Assembly: GCF_029893825.1 (NCBI RefSeq)
Contig: NZ_JARXXV010000001.1
Location: 186,001-250,000, forward strand
Source: Aurantimicrobium minutum
GTDB taxonomy: Bacteria > Actinomycetota > Actinomycetes > Actinomycetales > Microbacteriaceae
Direction of reading: 5' to 3'
Length of the DNA stretch: 64,000 nucleotides
The notes below the pieces were generated by a model. It was not told the origin of the DNA, searched no databases, and saw only the letters and a list, made by a program, of their open reading frames with translations. Made by a program: the position numbers and the translations under genes. Below, in pieces: positions 46,922-56,206 of the stretch; positions within the stretch are counted from its first letter, which is position 1, and each line of letters begins with the position of its first letter.

Positions 46922-48106
46922 ATGAGCCGTCCCATCCGTGTCGTCTTCCTTGTCTTCTATTTCGAAGCTTGGGATGCGATCAATGCCATATATCGGGGCA
47001 TGTTGGCTGACCCTCGCTTTGATCCTCTCGTGGTGACGATTCCTCGCAAGCTCACCGGCTATGACAAGTTCCGTGACGAGAAAAAGGTGAGTGCTTTTCT
47101 TGATTCACAAGGAATTGCTCATGAACGTTTTCGTTACAAGAAGAGCAAAGACGGTCTTGCTCGACTCAAAGAACTTGCACCTGACTACATCTTTTTGAAC
47201 TACCCCTGGCAACGCAACTACAAAAAGAACTACCAGATCGACAAGCTTGTCGAGTTTGCCAAGGTGTGTTACGTGCCCTATTTCTCTACCTCGCTCGTTC
47301 AAGAGCCGGGGGAGTCTGGGGTTGCACCACACCAATACACTCAGCCGACTCACCAGCTGGCACACATGGTGTTTTTGCAAGATGCCGACACCAAGGCAGC
47401 TTTTGATGCCAACGGTCGTGCAAAGCATGCCTTCCTGACGGGAACACCCAAGATTGACGCTCTCATTGAAGCCAAATCTCATGTGAAGTCGATGTGGCCC
47501 ATCGTTCGTGAGACTCCCGCAGGCCAACAACCCTTCCGGCTGATCTGGGCTCCCCATCACAGCTATGCCGATCGTTGGCTGAATTTTGGCCATTTCAATG
47601 ACCAACGTGAGCCAATGCTGGCCTATGCCGCGGCACACCCAGAGATAGATATTGTCTTCAGGCCGCACCCGTTCCTCTTTGGCACGATGACGGACCGTTT
47701 CGTGATGACTCAGCAGGAAGTAGATCAGTGGCGCAGTAAATGGGATGCACTGCCCAATACGTTCACCGATCTTGGTGCTCCGTTGACCTCTCTCATGCTG
47801 GCATCGGATGCATTGTTGACAGACGGTGTTTCTTTCATTGCCGAGTATCCATTGGTAACGGGCAAACCTGCCATCTTCTGGGAAAAGTCAGAGCACTGGG
47901 AGTTCTCTCCACTGGGGAATATTGCCGCAGCTTCTACGGTTACTGTTCATACTTGTGCAGAGGTTCTAGACGCACTTGGCCAAGCGCAGTCAGATACTCT
48001 TCCCTCCCGAAGTGAGCAGATTCAGGCCCTGGTGGCAGCTGTTCGCCCACAACCTGCCACAGCAGCTCACACCATCATCGATCTCGTCGCAAAGGACTTC
48101 TCATGA
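46922..48106 (+). CDS. CDP-glycerol glycerophosphotransferase-like protein
   Basis: Resembles the Glyphos_transf (TagB/TagF) family, which builds poly(polyol phosphate) chains on teichoic-acid-like polymers. DIVFRPHPFLFG contains the family RPHP segment (about 245) and SDALLTDGVSFIAEYPLVTGKPAIFW-like text (about 299-324) matches the conserved C-terminal motif with Asp and Ser. An N-terminal GT-B half (RVVFLVFYFEAWDAINAIYRGM) has no signal peptide. 394 aa. No other wall-teichoic genes are near. It might also act on another envelope polyol; the substrate is uncertain. Confidence 0.75.
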   Translation: MSRPIRVVFLVFYFEAWDAINAIYRGMLADPRFDPLVVTIPRKLTGYDKFRDEKKVSAFLDSQGIAHERFRYKKSKDGLARLKELAPDYIFLNYPWQRNYKKNYQIDKLVEFAKVCYVPYFSTSLVQEPGESGVAPHQYTQPTHQLAHMVFLQDADTKAAFDANGRAKHAFLTGTPKIDALIEAKSHVKSMWPIVRETPAGQQPFRLIWAPHHSYADRWLNFGHFNDQREPMLAYAAAHPEIDIVFRPHPFLFGTMTDRFVMTQQEVDQWRSKWDALPNTFTDLGAPLTSLMLASDALLTDGVSFIAEYPLVTGKPAIFWEKSEHWEFSPLGNIAAASTVTVHTCAEVLDALGQAQSDTLPSRSEQIQALVAAVRPQPATAAHTIIDLVAKDFS

Positions 48107-48747
48107 CTGAACCCATCAAGGTAGATATTTGGTCAGATGTGCAGTGCCCGTGGTGCTATATCGGAAAGCGCAAGTTTGAGCAGGGTGCACTACTGTATGG
48201 GCGTCCGGTTGAGATTGAGTATCACTCGTTCGAGTTAGCACCCGACACCCCAGTGGATTACGAAGGTGATCCGATTCAATATTTAAGTGAACGCAAGGGG
48301 ATTCCGGTGGAGCAGGTTCACCAGATGCTGGAACGAGTCACCGGCATTGCCGAAAGTGTCGGCCTGAACTATAACTACGATGCTGTGCATCAAACCAACA
48401 CGATCAAGGCTCACGAGCTTCTTCACTATGCGAAAGCCCACGGCAAGCAACTTGAGATGAAAGAGCGTCTACTCAAGGCTTATTTCATCGAGGGTGAACA
48501 CGTCGGCAAGAGCGAAAATTTAGCCAAACTCGCTGCTGAGGTTGGACTCGATGAGGCAGATGTGTTGCGCTCACTCACTGAGGAAGAATTCCTCGCTGAT
48601 GTGAAAGCGGACATGGCCCAGGCCCAGGCTTATGGCATCAACGGTGTCCCTTTCTATGTCATTGATGGCAAATACGGCATCTCGGGCGCTCAGGACTCGG
48701 CAACGTTTGCCGCAGTACTGACTGAGGCTGCACAAAACAGGGATTAA
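48103..48747 (+). CDS. DsbA/FrnE-family thiol oxidoreductase
   Basis: Thioredoxin-fold protein of the 2-hydroxychromene isomerase/FrnE group. The redox-active CPWC is at residues 15-18 (SDVQCPWCYIGK); the inserted helical domain and the end NGVPFYVIDGKYGISGAQ with cis-Pro are typical. 214 aa and no signal peptide, so it acts in the cytoplasm. Overlaps the previous gene by 4 bp (ATGA). Substrate unknown. Confidence 0.92.
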   Translation: MTEPIKVDIWSDVQCPWCYIGKRKFEQGALLYGRPVEIEYHSFELAPDTPVDYEGDPIQYLSERKGIPVEQVHQMLERVTGIAESVGLNYNYDAVHQTNTIKAHELLHYAKAHGKQLEMKERLLKAYFIEGEHVGKSENLAKLAAEVGLDEADVLRSLTEEEFLADVKADMAQAQAYGINGVPFYVIDGKYGISGAQDSATFAAVLTEAAQNRD

Positions 48748-48813
48748 CTCTTCGGCTGTGAACTACTGCCACAGCGCACATCGTGGGATACTGGTGTCAC
48801 AGGAGAAATGACG

Positions 48814-49992
48814 ATGACGAGTGTGAAGACAGGCGCCCGAGCGGGCAATTTGAACATTGGGCCACTACAGCCTGAAGTTCCTGTCGTTCTCGCACCCATG
48901 GCTGGCATTACCAACATGGCTTACCGTCGCCTGTGCCGAGAACAAGGCTCCGGCATCTTTGTTTCCGAGATGATAACTTCGCGCGCCCTGGTTGAGCGTA
49001 CGCCTGGGTCAATGCACTTGATCCAGACACATCCCAGTGAAGAAGTGCGCTCCATTCAGCTCTATGGTGTTGCGCCAAAGACGGTGCGTGAAGCAGTCAC
49101 CATGCTGGTGGCAGAAAACCGCGCAGACCACATTGACTTGAACTTTGGCTGTCCTGTTCCTAAGGTCACCCGCAAGGGTGGCGGGTCAGCACTTCCGTGG
49201 AAAAAGGACCTCTTTCGCGAAATTGTCGAAGAAGCAGTCAAGGCTGCTGGTGACGTTCCTCTGACCATCAAGATGCGTAAAGGTATTGACTCAGATCACC
49301 TCACCTATATTGAGGCGGGTAAGGCAGCAGAGGGTGCTGGTGTGGCAGCGATTGCGTTGCACGGGCGTACCGCAGCAGAGTTCTATTCAGGGCACGCAGA
49401 CTGGAATGCCATCGGCGAGCTGAAGCAAGCCATCACCAGCGTTCCTGTTCTGGGTAACGGTGATATTTGGTCCGCTGAAGATGCCATTCGAATGATGGAT
49501 CAAACCGAATGTGACGGAGTGGTTGTTGGTCGAGGATGTCTAGGTCGTCCTTGGCTCTTTGCTGAATTAGATGCGGCATTCCGTGAACGTGCTGGACTGC
49601 AAGAACCCGGTCACCGAGTTGAGCCTACGTTGGGTTATGTTGCCGCAACTTTGCGACGTCACCTCGAACTGCTTATCGAATTCTTTGACACCGAAGAACA
49701 TGCATGCCGCGATATCCGCAAGCACATGGCCTGGTATTTCAAGGGCTATCCCGTGGGCGGAGATATTCGCTCACAATTGGCCCAGGTGACGAGCCTGCAA
49801 CATTTAGATGATCTATTGGGTGAACTTGACTGGTCAACCCCCTACCCAGGAGCCGATGCTGAGGGTCAACGTGGGCGACAGGGAACGCCAAAGCGTCCCT
49901 CATTGCCCGATCGTTGGTTGGAGTCCCAAGCACTCAGTGAAGCTGAGAAGGCCGTCGTGGCACATGCTGAAATAGATGCGAGCGGTGGCTAA
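48814..49992 (+). CDS. dusB: tRNA-dihydrouridine synthase
   Basis: FMN-dependent enzyme that reduces uridine in the tRNA D-loop. TIM-barrel with LAPMAGITNMAYRRLC (about 30-45), DLNFGCPVPKVTRKGGG with the catalytic Cys, LHGRTAAEFYSGHADW and GRGCLGRPWLF. ATG 48814 is preferred over ATG 48808 because AGGAG (48801-48805) then has 8 bp spacing. About 392 aa. Overlaps dgt by one base (TAATG); dus-dgt-dnaG is a common actinobacterial run. Confidence 0.94.
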   Translation: MTSVKTGARAGNLNIGPLQPEVPVVLAPMAGITNMAYRRLCREQGSGIFVSEMITSRALVERTPGSMHLIQTHPSEEVRSIQLYGVAPKTVREAVTMLVAENRADHIDLNFGCPVPKVTRKGGGSALPWKKDLFREIVEEAVKAAGDVPLTIKMRKGIDSDHLTYIEAGKAAEGAGVAAIALHGRTAAEFYSGHADWNAIGELKQAITSVPVLGNGDIWSAEDAIRMMDQTECDGVVVGRGCLGRPWLFAELDAAFRERAGLQEPGHRVEPTLGYVAATLRRHLELLIEFFDTEEHACRDIRKHMAWYFKGYPVGGDIRSQLAQVTSLQHLDDLLGELDWSTPYPGADAEGQRGRQGTPKRPSLPDRWLESQALSEAEKAVVAHAEIDASGG

Positions 49993-51299
49993 TGGCAGAT
50001 CACATTCACGAAACAGCATCAATTCCCACGATTACTGCTGGATATACCGAGTTTGATGCCGAGCGCATGCTCGAAGAAACACATTCTTCGCGTCGCTCTG
50101 ACTTTGCCAGGGACCGGGCACGTTTGCTGCACTCCAGTGCGTTGCGCAGACTTTCTGCTAAAACTCAGGTGCTCAGTCCAACCGCTGGCCTGGATTTTGC
50201 CCGAAATCGACTGACGCACTCTCTTGAGGTTGCTCAGGTTGGTCGAGAAATAGCAGGACGCCTGCGTCTCGATCCAGATGTTGTGGACACTGCCAGCTTG
50301 GCTCACGACATTGGTCACCCGCCATTTGGTCACAATGGTGAGAAGGCATTAAACGCGTGGTGTGCAGATATTGGTGGGTTTGAAGGAAATGCTCAAACAC
50401 TGCGTCTGCTCACACGCCTCGAGCCTAAAGTTTTTGGAACCGATGGCCGTTCTTTTGGTCTGAATTTGACCCGCGCAAGTTTGGACGCCAGCACGAAGTA
50501 TCCCTGGCCCGAACAGCAGGCAGTAATAGATCCCACCGGTAGGGCAAAGTTTGGCTTCTATGCTGATGACTTCGATGTCTTTGAATGGATGCGCCAAGGC
50601 GCGCCTGATCGCCAGCGCTGTATCGAAGCCCAGGTGATGGATCTCAGCGATGACATTGCCTATTCAGTGCACGACTTTGAGGATGCCATCTTCAACGGAT
50701 ATGTCGATGCGGGGGAGTTGGGCGCCCGAGTGAACCATGACGAACTGGTTGACTCCATGTTCGAGTGGATTGGTGGTGAGTTCAGTCACGATGAGCTCAT
50801 TGCCGCTTTTGATCGTCTTGATAACCTCGAGGTCTGGGTGGATACGTGGGATGGTTCCCGGATTGCCCAAGCAAAGCTGAAAAATCTCACCAGTCAGCTT
50901 ATCGGTCGCTTTGCACACGCTGCCGTTCACGCGACTCGTGAAGCCCACCCCCAGCAGAATCTGGTTCGCTTTGGCGGCAATGTGATTGTTCCTGCTGAGG
51001 TTCGTGCCGAGATTGCCGTGCTCAAGGGCATTGTGGCGGCCTTCGTGATGACCACCAACTCGCGTCAGCCGGTCTATACCCAACAGCGTGAGGTTCTGAC
51101 CGATTTGTGTAACACCCTCTTCCAAGTTGGCCCAGAAGCCATGGATCGTCACTTTGCAGATGACTGGAACCACACCACCGACGAGGCAGTGCGACGCCGC
51201 ATCGTCATCGATCAAGTTGCCAGCCTCACAGACCAGTCAGCTTTCGCCTGGCATAACCGTCTGTGTGGAGGAAATAACTCAGTGCAGGTGATTTCCTAA
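49992..51299 (+). CDS. dgt: dNTP triphosphohydrolase (dGTPase-like)
   Basis: HD-domain hydrolase that splits dNTPs to nucleoside and tripolyphosphate. The HD motif is visible as His76 (HSLEV), then His105-Asp106 (LAHDIGHPPFGHNGE) and a later DDIAYSVHDFEDA with Asp. 435 aa. ATG in the TAATG overlap with dusB, and the stop overlaps the dnaG start in the same way. Gene order before dnaG is conserved in actinobacteria. Confidence 0.95.
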   Translation: MADHIHETASIPTITAGYTEFDAERMLEETHSSRRSDFARDRARLLHSSALRRLSAKTQVLSPTAGLDFARNRLTHSLEVAQVGREIAGRLRLDPDVVDTASLAHDIGHPPFGHNGEKALNAWCADIGGFEGNAQTLRLLTRLEPKVFGTDGRSFGLNLTRASLDASTKYPWPEQQAVIDPTGRAKFGFYADDFDVFEWMRQGAPDRQRCIEAQVMDLSDDIAYSVHDFEDAIFNGYVDAGELGARVNHDELVDSMFEWIGGEFSHDELIAAFDRLDNLEVWVDTWDGSRIAQAKLKNLTSQLIGRFAHAAVHATREAHPQQNLVRFGGNVIVPAEVRAEIAVLKGIVAAFVMTTNSRQPVYTQQREVLTDLCNTLFQVGPEAMDRHFADDWNHTTDEAVRRRIVIDQVASLTDQSAFAWHNRLCGGNNSVQVIS

Positions 51300-53221
51300 T
51301 GGCAGGCCGTATTCGTCAAGCGGACGTGGAAGAACTCAAACAACGCATCAACATCGCTGATGTGATTGGCGACTACGTCACACTCAAGAGTGCCGGTGTG
51401 GGCTCTATGAAAGGGTTGTGTCCTTTCCACGATGAGCGCTCACCGAGTTTCCACGTGCGCCCCACGGTGGGCTACTTCCACTGCTTTGGTTGCGGCGAAT
51501 CCGGTGATGTGTACACCTTCGTGCAAAAGATGGATCACCTCAGCTTCACAGAATCTATCGAGCGTCTGGCGCAGCGCATCAACTTTGAGCTTCACTACGA
51601 AGAAGGCTCGGGCAATCCCAATGAGTCAGGTAATCGTTCACGCATCCTTGCGGCAAACTCGGCAGCTGCAGAATTCTTCGTGGCGCAGCTGGCTACGCCT
51701 GGAGCTGCGGAAGGTCGCAAATTTCTGGGGGAGCGTGGCTTTGATAAAGCAGCTGCTGAGCACTTCGGAATCGGTTATGCGCCGAAGGCATGGAATGAGC
51801 TGCGTGATCACCTCAAGTCACAAGGCTTCACCGAGGAAGAACAACTCCAGGCAGGACTGCTATCTCAAGGCGACAAGGGCGTCTATGACCGCTTCCGTGG
51901 TCGTGTGATCTGGCCCATTCGGGACACCACCGGACAAACAATCGGCTTTGGTGCACGCAAGCTTTTTGATGATGACCAGGGACCAAAGTATTTGAATACC
52001 CCTGAGACTCCGGTGTATCACAAGCAGCAAGTGCTCTATGGCCTTGATTTAGCTAAACGAGATATCTCAAAGACTCGTCGTGTTGTAGTTGTTGAAGGGT
52101 ATACCGATGTCATGGCTGCTCACCTGTCAGGTGTGACGACGGCGGTTGCAACCTGTGGCACGAGCTTTGGTGTTGAACATATCAAGCTCATTCGACGCAT
52201 CATGGGGGATGATTCTGGTTTAGGCGAAGTAATCTTCACCTTCGACCCTGATGCTGCTGGTCAAAAGGCCGCTATGCGCGCCTTCGCTGAAGAACAACGT
52301 TTTGCTGCGCAAACCTTTGTTGCTGTTGCCCCTGAAGGTCTCGACCCCTGTGATCTTCGACTTGCTCGAGGTGAACAGGCAGTGCGTGATCTCATGGATG
52401 CCAAAGTTCCCATGTTTGAGTTCGTGATTCGTCAGATGTTGGGCAATTACAACCTTGACACTGTCGAGGGTCGCGTTGCTGCTCTGCGTGAAGCAGCACC
52501 TGTGGTGGCAGATATTCGTGACTCGGCACTTCGCCCTGGGTATACCAGGGAGCTTGCTCGCCTGACCGGCGTGGATGTATCAGAAGCACAGGTTGCGGTG
52601 TCTAACGCGGTGAAGGCTTCGCGCTCGAAGGGTATGCAAACTACAGCCGAGGGAGCACGTCAGGGCTATGCGGGCCCGGCAACTGCTAGACCAGATGCGT
52701 CGGCAGCTTCCACGGCAGCTCCTGTCTCAGCACCTTCAGAACCTGAAGGTCCACGAGTATTTGAGTTAGCCAATGATCCATCGACGCGGCTCGAGCGCGA
52801 TGCACTGATGGCATTGATTCAATACCCCGAGTTAGTTGGGTTAGAACTTGCTTCCGACGCAGTGCAATCGGCCATAATGGACCCCAACTTGGCAACCGTT
52901 CGCGATGCCATTGGGGCCAACGTCAATGAACTCGGTGGGGAAACCTGGCTGGAACGCATTCAACATGATCTCCCCGCCGACTTCAAGCCACTTGTTACCC
53001 AATTGGCTGTTGCGCCTTTGCCGCAAAAGAACGAAGAACAAACTCAGATTTACTGCCGTGGTGTCGTGATTTCTTTGATCGAACGAGATTTGGTGCGACG
53101 TAAATCTGAACTGGTTGGCCGCTTGCAACGCACCAGCGTTGATCAGGGGGAAATTAGTCGTGAGATTCAGCGTGAACTTCTCGATCTGGAGACAAAGCGT
53201 CGCTCCCTACGTGAGGATTAG
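51299..53221 (+). CDS. dnaG: DNA primase
   Basis: Makes RNA primers at the replication fork. N-terminal zinc finger of the CHC2 type (Cys41, His44, Cys62, Cys65), then the TOPRIM core (VVVVEGYTDVMAAHLSG near 263, FDPDAAGQKAA near 317), and a C-terminal helicase-interacting region. 640 aa is normal; an Ala/Pro/Ser-rich linker sits near 450-480. ATG start in TAATG with dgt. Confidence 0.97.
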   Translation: MAGRIRQADVEELKQRINIADVIGDYVTLKSAGVGSMKGLCPFHDERSPSFHVRPTVGYFHCFGCGESGDVYTFVQKMDHLSFTESIERLAQRINFELHYEEGSGNPNESGNRSRILAANSAAAEFFVAQLATPGAAEGRKFLGERGFDKAAAEHFGIGYAPKAWNELRDHLKSQGFTEEEQLQAGLLSQGDKGVYDRFRGRVIWPIRDTTGQTIGFGARKLFDDDQGPKYLNTPETPVYHKQQVLYGLDLAKRDISKTRRVVVVEGYTDVMAAHLSGVTTAVATCGTSFGVEHIKLIRRIMGDDSGLGEVIFTFDPDAAGQKAAMRAFAEEQRFAAQTFVAVAPEGLDPCDLRLARGEQAVRDLMDAKVPMFEFVIRQMLGNYNLDTVEGRVAALREAAPVVADIRDSALRPGYTRELARLTGVDVSEAQVAVSNAVKASRSKGMQTTAEGARQGYAGPATARPDASAASTAAPVSAPSEPEGPRVFELANDPSTRLERDALMALIQYPELVGLELASDAVQSAIMDPNLATVRDAIGANVNELGGETWLERIQHDLPADFKPLVTQLAVAPLPQKNEEQTQIYCRGVVISLIERDLVRRKSELVGRLQRTSVDQGEISREIQRELLDLETKRRSLRED

Positions 53222-53224
53222 GTC

Positions 53225-54268
53225 ATGAAAATACGCGACAAAGACTGCGTGTGTGAGGTTCCAGTTCATATTGCGGTTGTGGGAGATGAAATCGCCTCCG
53301 CCTCTGCCCCTCGTGTTGAAGCTGGACCAATTGCAGTTTTGCCGGAAAACCATGACGACCAAACTATTGGTGGAAGTCGCGTATTTCTTGATGCTGTTGT
53401 GGCTGCTGGCGGTGATCTGCAACCACTTGGTCCACACACCCGTGGATTGGTGTGGCTCTCGTACACAAAAGCAGCTGACTTGGCAGAAGTTCTCGCTGCA
53501 AATCCACAACTAACCTGGGTGCAGCTTCCTTGGGCAGGTGTTGATGCCTATGCGCAAGTTCTGAGTGAACACTCTCGTCCTGGTCTGGTCTTTACCAGCG
53601 CAAAGGGTTCTTATGCTCAGCCGGTGGCAGAACATGCTTTCGGCATGATCTTTGCACTGCTGAGATTGTTTCCTCGTCGCATTCGTGCCACGAGTTGGGA
53701 TGCAGTTCCCAAGGGTATTTCTCTTTTTCACAAGAATGTTGTGATTATTGGCGCGGGTGGAATTGCGCGTGAACTCATCAGGCAGCTTGAACCCTTTGAC
53801 ACCACAATCACTGTGGTTAGGCGTTCGGCAGGTCAGGTTCCAGGGGCAGACAGCACCGTCACTACTGAACGCCTGCACAAAGTACTGCCTAAAGCAGATG
53901 TTGTCGTGATTGCGGCAGCACTTACAGAGGAAACAACCCACCTCATTGGCGCTGAAGAACTTGTCCTGATGAAGCCCACAGCTGTTTTAGTGAACATTGC
54001 TCGCGGGCCATTAGTTGATCCAGATGCACTGGTGGAAGCCCTCAACTCAGAAAAGATTTATGGCGCAGCAATGGATGTGACCCAACCAGAGCCGTTGCCT
54101 GACGGTCACCCACTCTGGAGTGCAAAGAATGTGTTAATCACTCCGCATATGGCAGATACGCCTGAAATGACGGCCCCGTTGCTTGCAGAGCGCATCTCTC
54201 GGAACGTTGCCGCCTTTGTCGCTGGAGAGCAGTTCACCGGTGTTGTTGACACCGAGGCTGGTTACTAA
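53225..54268 (+). CDS. D-isomer-specific 2-hydroxyacid dehydrogenase family protein
   Basis: NAD(P)-dependent reductase of the D-2-hydroxyacid dehydrogenase family. The Rossmann motif is IGAGGIARELI (about 177-187). Catalytic residues fit the family triad: Arg in NIARGPLVD (about 258), Glu in TQPEPLPDGHPLW and His in ITPHMAD. 347 aa, slightly long, with an extra N-terminal segment (about 1-60). ATG start 3 bp after dnaG. Substrate unknown; phosphoglycerate- or glyoxylate-type reductases are both possible. Confidence 0.87.
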   Translation: MKIRDKDCVCEVPVHIAVVGDEIASASAPRVEAGPIAVLPENHDDQTIGGSRVFLDAVVAAGGDLQPLGPHTRGLVWLSYTKAADLAEVLAANPQLTWVQLPWAGVDAYAQVLSEHSRPGLVFTSAKGSYAQPVAEHAFGMIFALLRLFPRRIRATSWDAVPKGISLFHKNVVIIGAGGIARELIRQLEPFDTTITVVRRSAGQVPGADSTVTTERLHKVLPKADVVVIAAALTEETTHLIGAEELVLMKPTAVLVNIARGPLVDPDALVEALNSEKIYGAAMDVTQPEPLPDGHPLWSAKNVLITPHMADTPEMTAPLLAERISRNVAAFVAGEQFTGVVDTEAGY

Positions 54269-54311
54269 CCCGATGAGAGTGCTCGCGGTTTTTGCTCCTG
54301 AGTATTTGGGG

Positions 54312-54317
54312 TAATAT
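54312..54317 (+). promoter_or_regulatory. Likely -10 box of tRNA-Asn
   Basis: TAATAT lies 25 bp before the tRNA start and would place transcription start a few bases upstream of the mature 5' end. No clear -35 box. Confidence 0.45.
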
Positions 54318-54336
54318 AAATACGCCTGAAAAGCAA

Positions 54337-54409
54337 TCCCCGATAGCTCAATTGGCAGAGCAACGCACTGTTAATGCGTAGGTTCATGGTTCGAGTCCAT
54401 GTCGGGGAG
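54337..54409 (+). tRNA. tRNA-Asn (GTT anticodon)
   Basis: Full cloverleaf: 7 bp acceptor stem TCCCCGA/TCGGGGA, D stem GCTC/GAGC, anticodon stem ACGCA/TGCGT with loop CTGTTAA (anticodon GTT at 54430 minus 60, i.e. 54370-54372), 5-base variable loop and T stem CATGG/CCATG with TTCGAGT loop. Discriminator G; CCA is not encoded. 73 nt. Confidence 0.97.
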
Positions 54410-54411
54410 CT

Positions 54412-54444
54412 AAGCCCCTGGTCCTCCACGACCAGGGGCTTTTT
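54412..54444 (+). terminator. Rho-independent terminator of tRNA-Asn
   Basis: 12 bp perfect stem AAGCCCCTGGTC/GACCAGGGGCTT (54412-54423, 54430-54441), 6-base loop and a run of five T. It begins three bases past the tRNA. Confidence 0.93.
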
Positions 54445-54495
54445 ACTTTGCTCTGTGCAGTAGGTAGCGTTGGAGTGTTCTGAGAAGGAGGCGCC

Positions 54496-55293
54496 GTGGC
54501 TTTATCTGCCGCTGATAAGCGCGCCCTGAGAACCGGTATCTCTGTTGGGATTGCCGTGGCCGCCTATGGCGTTTCTTTTGGTGCTCTCAGCGTTGCTGCT
54601 GGGCTTGATGTGTGGCAAACCTGTTTCCTGAGCTTGGTTCTTTTTTCTGGCGGATCCCAGTTTGCTGTGATCGGCATCATTGCCTCCGGTGGCGCTTCGG
54701 CAGGAATTCCAGCAATTGCATCTAGTACTTTCCTGGCTTTGCGTAATGGGATTTATTCCATGCGTGTAGCGCCCATTGTGGGGGAGGGGCCGTGGTGGCG
54801 TCGACTTGTTGCAGCTCAGCTCACGATTGATGAGTCCACAGCGGTTGCTATAGCGCAGGATGAGAAAAGCGCACAAAAGGTTGGCTTCTGGACCACAGGT
54901 ATTGCGATCTATATCGGCTGGAATCTCGCAACCTTTGCCGGAGCCTTACTGGGCAATCTTGTTGGTGATGTTAATCAGTTTGGGTTAGATGCAGTCGCAG
55001 CAGCAGCGTTTGTTGGATTGCTATGGCCTCGTCTGAAGCAATTGCAAGCTGCTGCTGTGGCTATGGTTGCTGCAGTTTTGGCAACACTCTTGATTCCATT
55101 TACGCCACCGGGTGTTCCCGTTCTCGCAGCAGCGGTTGTGGCACTCGTCTTTGGATTGACCAACTGGTTACACCGCGAACCCGTGGCACAGGCTGATGGT
55201 TTGCTAGAAGTTCAACCCGACGATGCGGATGAGCCACTGGACACTCCGGGATTCCACCCTGGCCACAACCATGAAGAGGGGGCGACATCATGA
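54496..55293 (+). CDS. azlC: AzlC-family branched-chain amino acid permease
   Basis: Large subunit of an AzlCD-type amino acid exporter. Five to seven membrane helices and the family text SFGALSVAAGLDVWQTCFLSLVLFSGGSQFAVIGI (core FSGGSQFAVIG, about 48-58) define it. The hydrophilic end (about 230-265) holds a His-rich FHPGHNHEEG tail, possibly metal-binding. 265 aa. GTG start with AAGGAGG upstream; ATGA overlap with azlD. The two subunits likely work together. Confidence 0.92.
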   Translation: MALSAADKRALRTGISVGIAVAAYGVSFGALSVAAGLDVWQTCFLSLVLFSGGSQFAVIGIIASGGASAGIPAIASSTFLALRNGIYSMRVAPIVGEGPWWRRLVAAQLTIDESTAVAIAQDEKSAQKVGFWTTGIAIYIGWNLATFAGALLGNLVGDVNQFGLDAVAAAAFVGLLWPRLKQLQAAAVAMVAAVLATLLIPFTPPGVPVLAAAVVALVFGLTNWLHREPVAQADGLLEVQPDDADEPLDTPGFHPGHNHEEGATS

Positions 55294-55604
55294 CCCTCTG
55301 GTTAACCGTGATTATTGCCTCGGTACTCTCATTCGTTGTGAAATACACCGGATATCTCATTCCGCAGAGCATGTTGGAAAAACCGACGTTCACTCGCGTG
55401 ACAAACCTGTTGACGGTTGCCATGCTTGCAGCACTGGTTGCTGTTCAGGCGCTCGGATCTGGGCAGGCAATTTCAGTGGATGCCCGCATACCTGCAGTTA
55501 TTTTGGCAGCGATTCTTTTCTCGTTCCGCGTGCCATTTATCGTTGTTGTCGCGGTGGCAGGAATCGTTGCTGTTGTATTGAGAAACCTTGGATGGATGGC
55601 CTAG
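55290..55604 (+). CDS. azlD: AzlD-family amino acid export subunit
   Basis: Small partner of AzlC. Four hydrophobic helices in 104 aa and the family-like start WLTVIIASVLSFVVKYTGYLIP. Coupled to azlC by a 4 bp overlap. Its stop region overlaps the end of def on the other strand by 4 bp. Confidence 0.9.
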   Translation: MTLWLTVIIASVLSFVVKYTGYLIPQSMLEKPTFTRVTNLLTVAMLAALVAVQALGSGQAISVDARIPAVILAAILFSFRVPFIVVVAVAGIVAVVLRNLGWMA

Positions 55605-56164
55605 TCCTCGAGGTTATCTACTCCGGGCATCCAACTCTTGCCGGGCTTACCCCAGCCACGCTTACGCTCGATCTTTGACGCCTGCTTGTTGAATTCATAT
55701 TCCAAACGGTCGGTGTAGAGGTAGCCGAGCAGGTGGTCGAATTCGTGCTGGAAGATGCGAGCAAACCAGCCGTCGCATTCAATTTCAAAAGGTTTACCTT
55801 CTAAGTCCACTGCCCGAAGTATTGCTTTTTCAGCACGGACCAAAGGAAAGCGTTCACCGGGGAAAGAAAGACAACCCTCGTCATCTGCATCAGTTGTGTC
55901 GCGAATTTCAATAGGGGAGATAAACAACTGTGGATTAATGGCCACACCGCGACGGGGTGTGCCATCATCCTCAGGGTAGTCGTAGACAAAAACTTGAAGG
56001 CCTACACCAATTTGGGGCGCTGCAAGACCCACGCCAGGTGCTTCATCCATGGTGTCAAACATGTCTTGGACGAGTTCTTTGAGTTCTGCATCGAATTTCG
56101 TTACTGCAGCAGCTGGTTCGTGGAGTACAGGTTCACCTGAGATAACAATGGGGCGCACGGTCAT
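55601..56164 (-). CDS. def: Peptide deformylase
   Basis: Metalloprotease that removes the N-formyl group from new proteins. Motif 1 GVGLAAPQ (44-51), motif 2 EGCLS with Cys98, motif 3 QHEFDH with His140, Glu141 and His144. 187 aa. No usual partner fmt gene nearby. The start has a leaderless-type -10. Convergent overlap with azlD. Confidence 0.97.
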   Translation of the reverse strand: MTVRPIVISGEPVLHEPAAAVTKFDAELKELVQDMFDTMDEAPGVGLAAPQIGVGLQVFVYDYPEDDGTPRRGVAINPQLFISPIEIRDTTDADDEGCLSFPGERFPLVRAEKAILRAVDLEGKPFEIECDGWFARIFQHEFDHLLGYLYTDRLEYEFNKQASKIERKRGWGKPGKSWMPGVDNLED

Positions 56165-56170
56165 GCCTCA

Positions 56171-56176
56171 AGCCTA
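56171..56176 (-). promoter_or_regulatory. -10-like hexamer of a probable leaderless def transcript
   Basis: On the - strand TAGGCT is followed by six bases and the def ATG (56164). No Shine-Dalgarno; the divergent neighbour is arranged in the same way. Confidence 0.55.
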
Positions 56177-56193
56177 TTAGCAGCTGGGCAGGG

Positions 56194-56199
56194 TAGCGT
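56194..56199 (+). promoter_or_regulatory. -10-like hexamer of a probable leaderless transcript (NIPA-like transporter)
   Basis: TAGCGT is followed by seven bases and ATG 56207. With the def -10 element on the other strand, two divergent promoters fit in a 42 bp gap. Confidence 0.5.
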
Positions 56200-56206
56200 T
56201 CTAGGT

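Noticed and set aside
54312-54336. AT-rich stretch before tRNA-Asn considered as an attachment site or island border.
   Set aside because: No integrase, no direct repeat of the tRNA 3' end, and the genes after it are ordinary core functions.
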